A stretch of DNA of 10,982 nt. Source: an uncultured Porphyromonadaceae bacterium. GTDB lineage: Bacteria > Bacteroidota > Bacteroidia > Bacteroidales > Muribaculaceae. The stretch is taken from positions 1-10,982 of the forward strand of contig USGZ01000025.1 of the NCBI GenBank assembly GCA_900554265.1. Direction: 5' to 3'. How positions within the stretch are numbered: the first letter of the stretch is position 1; each line of letters begins with the position of its first letter. Position numbers and translations under genes: made by a program. Positions 6,150-10,982 of the stretch are shown here, piece by piece. The notes under the pieces were generated by a model. It was not told where the DNA came from and made no database searches. It worked only from the letters and a program-made list of their open reading frames with translations.

Positions 6150-7987
6150 AAGATTTCCTGCGACTTCTGTACCGCTTCGTACCGCCGTACTCAAAATACC
6201 TGGCCCTCAACATTTTCTTCAATCTGCTGAGCGCCTTCCTAACGCTTTTCTCCTTCGCGCTGATAATCCCGATTCTGGAGATGCTCTTCGGAATCAACAC
6301 GGCGACCTACGAATACCTGCATATCGGCGAAGCCTCGCTCAAGGACGTGGCTGTCAACGACTTCTATTATTATACGCAGGAATCAATCAATGCACTCGGC
6401 TCCTCGTGGACGCTGGCGCTGCTGGGCGCCGCGCTCGTTATCATGACAGGCTTCAAGACCGGCGCCACCTTCCTGAGCTCGTACTACATCATCCCGCTGC
6501 GCTTCGGCATCGTGCGCGACCTGCGCAACTTCATGTACCGCAAGATTACGGCCCTGCCCATCGGCTTCTTCACCGTGGAGCGTAAGGGCGACGTGATGGC
6601 ACGCATGAGCGGCGACGTTGCTGAAATCGAGAATTCGGTGATGGCTTCGCTGGACATGATTTTCAAGAATCCCGTCCTGATTGTGGTCTATCTGAGCACC
6701 ATGCTGATGATTTCCTGGCAGCTGACGCTGTTCGTTTTCATCCTGCTGCCGATTGCGGGCTACGTGATGGGCAAGGTCGGCAAGCGCCTCAAGCGCACTT
6801 CCTTCGAGGCGCAGACGCAATGGGGCACGCTGATGAGCCTTATCGAGGAAACTCTGGGCGGCCTGCGCGTGGTCAAGGCCTTCAACGCCGAGGACCGCGT
6901 GCGCACGCGCTTCTTCAGCGAGAACGAAGAATTCTACCGGCTGAGCAACCGCGTGGCCCGGCGTCAGGCCCTGGCGCACCCTATGAGCGAATTTCTCGGC
7001 ACAACCGCCATCGCAATCATCCTCTGGTTCGGCGGCAGCCTGATCATAGGCGGCCACAGCGGCCTCTCGGCGCCCTCGTTCATATATTACATGGTGATTT
7101 TCTACAGCATCATCAACCCCGCCAAGGACCTTTCCAAGGCCGCATATTCGATTCAGAAAGGCCTGGCCAGCATGCAGCGCGTCGATAAGATTCTCAACGC
7201 CGAGAATCCCATCAAGAGCCCCGAGAAGCCCGAGGCACTCCCTGCCCTGAAAAAGAGCATACGCTACAACAGCCTGAATTTCAGCTACGACGGCACTACC
7301 GAAGTGCTCCACGACATAGACCTCGAAATTCCCGCGGGCCATACTGTGGCCCTGGTCGGACAGTCGGGTTCGGGCAAATCGACCATGGCCGACCTGCTGC
7401 CCCGCTTCTACGACCCCGAAGCCGGCAGCGTGACCATCGACGGCACCGATATCCGCAAGCTGGACGTCAAGGAACTTCGCTCGCTGATGGGCACCGTAAG
7501 CCAGGAGCCTATTCTGTTCAACGACACTATCTTCGCCAACATCGCCTTCGGCGTCGAAGGCGCCACGCTCGAGGACGTGCGCAAAGCCGCCAGAATCGCC
7601 AACGCCGACGAGTTCATCATGGAGATGGAGGAGGGCTACGATACGGTAGTCGGCGACCGCGGCTGCCGCCTTTCCGGCGGCCAGCGTCAGCGCATATCCA
7701 TTGCCCGCGCAATCCTCAAAAATCCGCCGATTCTCATCCTCGACGAGGCCACATCGGCCCTCGACAGCGAAAGCGAAGCCCTCGTACAGCAGGCCCTGGA
7801 TCGCCTGATGGACAACCGCACCACCCTGGTCATCGCACACCGCCTCAGCACCATCCGCAACGCGGACCTCATCTGCGTGCTCCATCAGGGCAAAATCGTC
7901 GAATCCGGCACCCACGCCGAACTGATGTCCCCTGCCGCAAAAGGCTACTACCGCCGCCTGGTAGAAATGCAAACTGCCGCCGAATAA
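6146..7987 (+). CDS. ABC exporter, MsbA/multidrug type (fused transmembrane and ATPase domains)
   Basis: A 613-residue half-transporter expected to act as a homodimer in the inner membrane. Residues 1-345 hold the six-helix exporter domain, with hydrophobic helices near 18-50, 88-115, 170-207 and 282-325. The coupling region FFTVERKGDVMARMSGDV (141-158) is typical of lipid A/multidrug exporters. The ATPase domain has Walker A GQSGSGKST (405-413), Q-loop VSQEPILFNDTI (451-462), signature LSGGQRQR (509-516), Walker B ILILDEAT (529-536), D-loop SALD (537-540) and H-loop IAHRLST (563-569); all are intact. Substrates in this family are lipids, lipid A precursors or drugs, and sequence alone does not choose between them. 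An extra 20-30 residues after helix 1 (about 50-80) form a periplasmic loop seen in many Bacteroidetes homologues. The ATG at 6146 overlaps the methyltransferase stop; the longer upstream frame is its shadow. Confidence 0.93.
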   Translation: MKDFLRLLYRFVPPYSKYLALNIFFNLLSAFLTLFSFALIIPILEMLFGINTATYEYLHIGEASLKDVAVNDFYYYTQESINALGSSWTLALLGAALVIMTGFKTGATFLSSYYIIPLRFGIVRDLRNFMYRKITALPIGFFTVERKGDVMARMSGDVAEIENSVMASLDMIFKNPVLIVVYLSTMLMISWQLTLFVFILLPIAGYVMGKVGKRLKRTSFEAQTQWGTLMSLIEETLGGLRVVKAFNAEDRVRTRFFSENEEFYRLSNRVARRQALAHPMSEFLGTTAIAIILWFGGSLIIGGHSGLSAPSFIYYMVIFYSIINPAKDLSKAAYSIQKGLASMQRVDKILNAENPIKSPEKPEALPALKKSIRYNSLNFSYDGTTEVLHDIDLEIPAGHTVALVGQSGSGKSTMADLLPRFYDPEAGSVTIDGTDIRKLDVKELRSLMGTVSQEPILFNDTIFANIAFGVEGATLEDVRKAARIANADEFIMEMEEGYDTVVGDRGCRLSGGQRQRISIARAILKNPPILILDEATSALDSESEALVQQALDRLMDNRTTLVIAHRLSTIRNADLICVLHQGKIVESGTHAELMSPAAKGYYRRLVEMQTAAE

Positions 7988-8002
7988 AGAAGCGCTGTTT
8001 CA

Positions 8003-8065
8003 TATGCGCACGAGTTCTCTGCTGACTCTGAAAAGACTGAGAGATAGCAGAGTCTATTGTGCATA
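8003..8065 (+). terminator. Stem-loop downstream of the ABC exporter, possible terminator
   Basis: CTCTGCT (8017-8023) pairs with AGCAGAG (8046-8052). The helix continues inward with CTCT (8026-8029) and AGAG (8040-8043) around a 10-base loop. An outer TATGC/GCATA (8003-8007, 8061-8065) could close the structure. The following sequence is AT-rich but not a clear T run, so it may be a weak terminator or an RNA-stabilising 3' hairpin. Confidence 0.45.
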
Positions 8066-8110
8066 AATTTAAAATGTGTTAATTTTTATGTCGGTTGTTG
8101 AAATTTTTTA

Positions 8111-8118
8111 TACTTTTG
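8111..8118 (+). promoter_or_regulatory. Strong -7 promoter element upstream of a structured leader
   Basis: TACTTTTG matches the Bacteroidetes -7 consensus TAnnTTTG exactly and sits in an AT-rich stretch. TTG triplets at 8095-8100 lie too close (about 11-13 bases) for ideal spacing, and at 19-20 bases upstream there is only a weak TTTATG. The start would be near 8125, which would give the outer-membrane gene a leader of about 295 bases. Confidence 0.55.
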
Positions 8119-8119
8119 C

Positions 8120-8415
8120 GCTGACTGCGTAGGCAGTCTACATATTTTCGCGAAAGCGTTTTTGCTAATCCTCAGCTCTAAAATCGCCAAATTTTCAGTA
8201 GAAGGATGCAGTAAAGACGCCCGACGGTTGATTTATAACTCTTTGCATGGCTATGCAAGGCTTATATATCAATTTGGGCGTGGGTAGCTGTGTATTTCTA
8301 CGAGGTGTTTGGCGATACCGAGAGCTGGATATATGGCAGACATTACCCACGTCTTTCGTGTATCTACACACAGTGTAAACAATGGCTCGCGAAGGGGTAA
8401 TCAGGGCCGGACAAA
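8120..8415 (+). ncRNA. Possible structured leader RNA or independent small RNA
   Basis: The gene-free stretch between the ABC exporter and the outer-membrane gene can fold extensively. A hairpin GACTGC-GTAG-GCAGTC (8123-8138) lies right at the predicted start. A long arm has ACGCCC/GGGCGT (8217-8222, 8276-8281), then an 11-base helix with one mismatch (8228-8238 with 8262-8272), then an 8-base helix including TTGCAT/ATGCAA capped by loop GGCT (8249-8252). A second helix, CGTGGGTA/TACCCACG (8279-8286, 8344-8351), shares three bases with the base of the first arm, so the two could be alternatives. It does not match any riboswitch, 6S, tmRNA, SRP or RNase P signature that I recognise. It could be a cis-acting leader, a small RNA or a repeated element. 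Confidence 0.4.
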
Positions 8416-8420
8416 AACTT

Positions 8421-9842
8421 ATGATGAAGCGCTTAGTATGCATCATCCTTACCTGCGTCATCGCAATCGGCATTGCGTTGAGTGCCAAGGAAACTGTCTA
8501 TCTTAAAAACGGCAGTATCATCTCGGGAACTATCCTCGAGGAAACTCCGGGAGAGTCTCTCAAAATCAGAACTGGCGACGGGAACGTATTTGTTTACCCG
8601 ATGGACGACATCGAAAGAATCGTCCGCGTAGCCCAGTCCGAACCTGACGGCAGCTGCAATATCCGCCACCGCAAACTCGATTTCTCCGTAGCCACCGGTG
8701 TCAACATCGCTACCAAAGGAGGCGGAACAAGCATTCCGGTAGAACTGACGCTATCAAAGCGGTTCTCTCCCTACTTCTCCGCCGGCATCGGAGCCGGAGT
8801 TCAGATGTCGACTGACGATTTCGGCTCGCCTATCATTCCCATCACTGCCAATCTGCGCGGATTCATGCCGCTGCATGGCACACGTCTGACTCCCTTTGCC
8901 GATTTCCGCGTGGGATATGCAATCAACACCGCCGAAGACGAGCATTTATCCTTCGGTTCGGGGAAGCATAAAACATCGGTGGATATCGTAAAGCCCGACT
9001 ACGTGACGATTTCAATCATGCCCGGTGTACGCTTCCCGCTGTCGCATACTACCGACCTTGACCTAGCCCTCGGTTACGAGCATTATATCCCAACCAAAGG
9101 CGGTAACAGCAACGGAGCCTTTGCCATACGCGCCGGATTCAACTTCCATTCGTCAACCGACCCCAACAGAGTACCTAAACAGCATATTCCCAATCCCATC
9201 TGGGACAGCGGTCTTGAAATAGGACTTGAAGCAAGCGGCATCAGTGAATACGGAGCTGCTCTTCTGCTTGGATACAAATGGTCGCCGCGACTGAGCTTCG
9301 CCTTAGGCATCGGCGGTTCTCATATGCAAACAACTCTCGAAGGAGTTTCGAGTACTACATATTACAGCGAATCCGATTGTTCGGGAGAAGTGGTTGCAGA
9401 GGATATAAGAGATTATGATGAAGATTACGACTTTTATCGGCTCAATGTTTTCCTGCGCGGTCAATACCGCCTGTCAGACCGCAAGTTTTCGCCCATAGGT
9501 TCCATCGATATCGGCTATACAAAAGCTATAACCGACAATACGCCATATATAAATCACGAGCTATATAATGATGACAAGTATGAATATAAACCCAATGGCA
9601 TATTCATACGGCCGGCCGTTGGTGTGTCATTGCGGATGGGCAGCAACTCTTATCTGCAATTACTTGCAGGCTATAACTTCGCGCCCGGGATTCCGAAGAA
9701 TGCCATAAAAAAGAACCGTAGCGGATCATATTATCACAATCATTATGAATCCTACCGCATCAAAGCCGACGGAGCATCCACGTCCAGCTTCTATCTCTCG
9801 CTTTCGTACAAGCACACCTTCTCTCTCTTCTCCCGCCACTAA
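8421..9842 (+). CDS. Outer-membrane beta-barrel protein
   Basis: A 473-residue exported protein. The start at 8421 (MMKRLV...) gives a signal peptide of about 22 residues ending ALSA; 8424 is an equally good ATG, and the frame also opens earlier at 8382 (MAREGVIRAG...), which would hide the signal. Residues 23-70 (ETVYLKNGSIISGTI, then SLKIRTGDGNVFVYPMDDIERI) form the short beta module that often precedes barrels in Bacteroidetes membrane proteins. From about 86 to the end, alternating strands such as LDFSVATGVNI, YFSAGIGAGVQM and SFYLSLSYKHTF indicate a porin/opacity-like barrel. No substrate or catalytic function is evident. Base composition is lower in GC than the exporter upstream, and it falls further in the second half. 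A long structured leader precedes it and a strong terminator follows. Confidence 0.85.
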   Translation: MMKRLVCIILTCVIAIGIALSAKETVYLKNGSIISGTILEETPGESLKIRTGDGNVFVYPMDDIERIVRVAQSEPDGSCNIRHRKLDFSVATGVNIATKGGGTSIPVELTLSKRFSPYFSAGIGAGVQMSTDDFGSPIIPITANLRGFMPLHGTRLTPFADFRVGYAINTAEDEHLSFGSGKHKTSVDIVKPDYVTISIMPGVRFPLSHTTDLDLALGYEHYIPTKGGNSNGAFAIRAGFNFHSSTDPNRVPKQHIPNPIWDSGLEIGLEASGISEYGAALLLGYKWSPRLSFALGIGGSHMQTTLEGVSSTTYYSESDCSGEVVAEDIRDYDEDYDFYRLNVFLRGQYRLSDRKFSPIGSIDIGYTKAITDNTPYINHELYNDDKYEYKPNGIFIRPAVGVSLRMGSNSYLQLLAGYNFAPGIPKNAIKKNRSGSYYHNHYESYRIKADGASTSSFYLSLSYKHTFSLFSRH

Positions 9843-9861
9843 TTCCTGACTTCATACACAT

Positions 9862-9909
9862 ATCAGCCGCGCCCGGCTTCCCATAGGTTCAGGTGCGGCT
9901 GATTTTCGT
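9862..9909 (+). terminator. Intrinsic terminator of the outer-membrane gene
   Basis: ATCAGCCGC (9862-9870) pairs exactly with GCGGCTGAT (9895-9903). The stem extends inward by a G-T wobble and two GC pairs (9871-9873 with 9892-9894), and TTTTCGTTTG follows. The stem is strong and starts 19 bases after the TAA. Confidence 0.85.
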
Positions 9910-9924
9910 TTGTCGTTTGTGTGG

Positions 9925-9989
9925 CTATGACGGCTGATTTCCGAGAATGAGGGCCGAAGCCTGGGCGGCGATGCCTTCGGAACGGCCGG
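9925..9989 (-). pseudogene. Displaced 3'-end fragment of ispF
   Basis: On the minus strand this reads [18 protein letters not shown], then PS and a TAG (9925-9927). The first 18 residues are identical to the end of the ispF copy at the right edge. Nothing upstream encodes the rest of the enzyme: the sequence to the right of 9989 is unrelated in that frame. It is a C-terminal remnant of about 20 codons, part of a 56-base direct repeat. It may be the original ispF tail displaced when the toxin-antitoxin cassette arrived. Confidence 0.75.
9934..9989. repeat. 56-base direct repeat, left copy
   Basis: Matches 10852-10907 in the same orientation at 55 of 56 bases; the one difference is A versus G in GGGCCGARGCC. 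Identity ends sharply on both sides. The two copies bracket an 862-base segment holding the HigBA operon. Confidence 0.92.
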
Positions 9990-9998
9990 AAGACGGAC

Positions 9999-10085
9999 TA
10001 ATCCGGATAATCAACGTCGGTATACATATCAAGATCTTCTAAGACGCGTTCATAGTTTCTTCTCAGGCAATAAAGAAATAAAATA
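9999..10085 (-). pseudogene. Possible C-terminal remnant of an unknown gene
   Basis: A minus-strand frame without ATG near its beginning reads LRRNYERVLEDLDMYTDVDYPD before a TAG at 9999-10001. The charged, helix-like composition looks coding rather than random, but only about 28 codons are open after an upstream TAA, and the family is not recognised. It abuts the left direct repeat, so it may be a gene tail brought in with the cassette, or chance. Confidence 0.25.
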
Positions 10086-10123
10086 ACTTAAAGTGCGAAC
10101 GAATAAAAACGCCAAACAAAATT

Positions 10124-10145
10124 GTTTTCACAAATTTGTGAAAAC
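10124..10145. promoter_or_regulatory. Palindromic operator of the HigBA operon
   Basis: A perfect 22-base palindrome: GTTTTCACAAA followed directly by its reverse complement TTTGTGAAAAC. It covers the -33 box of the operon promoter, the expected position for autorepression by a dimeric HigA-like antitoxin or the HigBA complex. Binding itself is inferred. Confidence 0.7.
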
Positions 10146-10166
10146 TAAAAACAATTCTTATATTTG
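10135..10166 (+). promoter_or_regulatory. HigBA operon promoter (Bacteroidetes type)
   Basis: TTTG (10135-10138), inside the palindrome, is followed after 20 bases by a perfect -7 box TATATTTG (10159-10166). Transcription should begin near 10173, leaving fewer than ten bases before the toxin ATG, so the mRNA would be nearly leaderless. Confidence 0.75.
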
Positions 10167-10180
10167 CCCCGTAATATAAT

Positions 10181-10498
10181 ATGGTAGTAATATTCGGACA
10201 GACTTACCTGCGCGAGCTTTTTCAGTCAGGTCGCAGCTCAGACAAAAAGCACCGCTTTCAGCCTGATATAATCAGGCGCTATCAAAAGCGTGTTGAAATG
10301 CTCATGGCCGCACCTTCGGCTGAAACTCTGTATAAATTCAATTCATTGAATTTTGAAGCGTTGACAGGCGATAAATCCGGCCGTTACTCCATACGAGTCA
10401 ACGACAAATACCGCATTGAATTCACGCTCGCAGCAGATGGCGACAAGCCCATGCTGACTATCTGCAATATTGTTGAACTTTCAAACCATTATGATTAA
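10181..10498 (+). CDS. higB: HigB-type toxin (RelE/ParE superfamily)
   Basis: A 105-residue basic protein of the usual HigB length and fold. The features that place it in the HigB-like (plasmid maintenance killer) branch are the N-terminal helix DIIRRYQKRVEMLMAAPS (29-46), LNFEALTGDKSGRYSIRVN (56-74), the strand YRIEF (77-81) and the C-terminal IVELSNHYD (97-105) with its conserved His and Tyr. Toxins of this branch cleave mRNA on translating ribosomes. The gene precedes its antitoxin, the characteristic HigBA order, and overlaps it by 8 bases when the antitoxin starts at 10491. It is visibly AT-richer than the left two thirds of the window, a sign of horizontal transfer. Confidence 0.9.
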   Translation: MVVIFGQTYLRELFQSGRSSDKKHRFQPDIIRRYQKRVEMLMAAPSAETLYKFNSLNFEALTGDKSGRYSIRVNDKYRIEFTLAADGDKPMLTICNIVELSNHYD

Positions 10499-10844
10499 AA
10501 TGACTGCACTTGACGGCATAGATCCTGAAATGATTGCCAACAATCTTATTCCTTTTGAGCCTACCCATCCTGGCGAAATGCTTAGAGAGGAATTGGAGTC
10601 GAGGGGTATCACTCAGACAAAATTAGCCAAAGAAATAGGAATCACCGTTTCGTTACTTAACGAATTAATCAACGGGAAACGGGATTTCACCATCGAATAC
10701 GCCATGATGGTCGAAGCCGCATTGGGCATAGACGCCGATTTTTGGATGAATCTCCAGGTGGCATACAACAAGGGTAAGGCGCAGAAAGACTGCTCTTTTA
10801 TGGAGCGGATAGCCAATATCCGCAAAATCGCCGCTGCCCTTTGA
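10491..10844 (+). CDS. higA: HigA-type antitoxin (XRE-family DNA-binding protein)
   Basis: A 117-residue antitoxin and autorepressor. Residues 26-92 carry the HigA signature: HPGEMLREELESRGITQTKLA, then the helix-turn-helix KEIGITVSLLNELINGKRDF (about 47-66) and the tail MMVEAALGIDADFWMNLQVAYN. It should neutralise the upstream HigB and repress the operon through the palindrome at 10124-10145. The start at 10491 overlaps the toxin stop; the in-frame ATG at 10500, just after that stop, is a reasonable alternative giving 114 residues. The stop codon lies only 4 bases from the converging ispF stop, and no terminator is visible between them. Confidence 0.92.
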   Translation: MIKMTALDGIDPEMIANNLIPFEPTHPGEMLREELESRGITQTKLAKEIGITVSLLNELINGKRDFTIEYAMMVEAALGIDADFWMNLQVAYNKGKAQKDCSFMERIANIRKIAAAL

Positions 10845-10848
10845 TTGA

Positions 10849-10982
10849 TTACTGATTTCCGAGAATGAGGGCCGAGGCCTGGGCGGCGATGCCTTCGGAA
10901 CGGCCGGTGAAACCGAGGTGCTCGGTGGTGGTGGCCTTCACGCTTACTCGGCTGATGTCGATGCCGAGGTCGGCGGCCACAT
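10849..10982 (-). CDS. ispF: 2-C-methyl-D-erythritol 2,4-cyclodiphosphate synthase, C-terminal part (5' end beyond window)
   Basis: Forty-three C-terminal residues are visible, starting [20 protein letters not shown] and continuing [20 protein letters not shown] before GNQ and a TAA. KATTTExLGFTGRxEGIA is the diagnostic end of IspF, including the threonines that contact the CDP moiety of the substrate. The enzyme cyclises the CDP-ME 2-phosphate intermediate to MEcPP in the MEP isoprenoid pathway. Its last 56 bases before GNQ-stop are repeated at 9934-9989, so the present tail may have been re-created by integration of the HigBA segment. Confidence 0.95.
   Translation of the reverse strand, partial: VAADLGIDISRVSVKATTTEHLGFTGRSEGIAAQASALILGNQ
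10852..10907. repeat. 56-base direct repeat, right copy (within ispF)
   Basis: The right partner of 9934-9989, lying inside the ispF reading frame and ending three bases before its stop codon on the coding strand. Same orientation, one mismatch. Confidence 0.92.

Noticed and set aside
6383..7972. Minus-strand open frame of 529 codons opposite the ABC exporter
   Set aside because: Antisense shadow; its translation has no recognisable domain, whereas the plus strand has every ABC motif.
8146..8155. Ten-base palindrome TTTCGCGAAA
   Set aside because: Too short to call an operator on its own and not associated with a second copy; noted only as part of the leader region.
8195..8488. Minus-strand 97-codon frame upstream of the barrel gene
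   Set aside because: No domain or export signal. It overlaps the start of the barrel gene and the structured region, so it more likely reflects conserved non-coding sequence.
9934..10907. The flanking direct repeats as a CRISPR or an insertion sequence
   Set aside because: There are only two copies, they are direct rather than terminal inverted repeats, no transposase is present, and the repeat is identifiable as coding sequence of ispF.

Overview
The window looks like a Bacteroidales chromosome, most likely a GC-rich gut lineage of the Muribaculaceae/Bacteroidaceae type. That assignment is inferred from four things. The promoters fit the Bacteroidetes pattern TTTG-N19-TAnnTTTG. Starts lack Shine-Dalgarno sequences. 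A secreted nuclease ends in a type IX secretion-like sorting domain. The last large gene has a beta-barrel architecture common in this phylum. Most of the DNA is GC-rich housekeeping sequence. Composition drops in the outer-membrane gene and is clearly AT-richer in the toxin-antitoxin cassette near the right end.

Left part (1-3600): the window opens inside the 3' end of a sulfatase/phosphoethanolamine-transferase-like gene on the plus strand. Three minus-strand genes follow. Listed from left to right they are a DUF1810 protein, a secreted multidomain endonuclease I whose stop codon overlaps the DUF1810 start (a coupled pair), and a complete alanine dehydrogenase (ald). Ald appears to have its own promoter and a hairpin terminator.

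Middle (3600-7990): a short region holding divergent promoters separates ald from a tRNA-Gln(TTG) gene and its terminator. Immediately after the terminator begins a tight plus-strand cluster: a Cas4/RecB-like PD-(D/E)XK nuclease, an RsmF-type rRNA m5C methyltransferase, and an MsbA-type ABC exporter. The last two overlap by ATGA.

Right part (7990-10982): a gene-free stretch of about 430 bases carries a strong -7 promoter element and a region able to form several long RNA helices. It leads into an outer-membrane beta-barrel protein gene with a clear terminator. Next comes an AT-rich HigB/HigA toxin-antitoxin operon with a perfect palindromic operator. The cassette is bracketed by a 56-base direct repeat (one mismatch) that corresponds to the 3' end of ispF. 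The functional ispF 3' end enters from the right edge on the minus strand, and a displaced fragment lies left of the toxin operon. This arrangement suggests the cassette arrived by integration or duplication at the ispF 3' end. It and the structured leader upstream of the outer-membrane gene are the two most interesting signals here.
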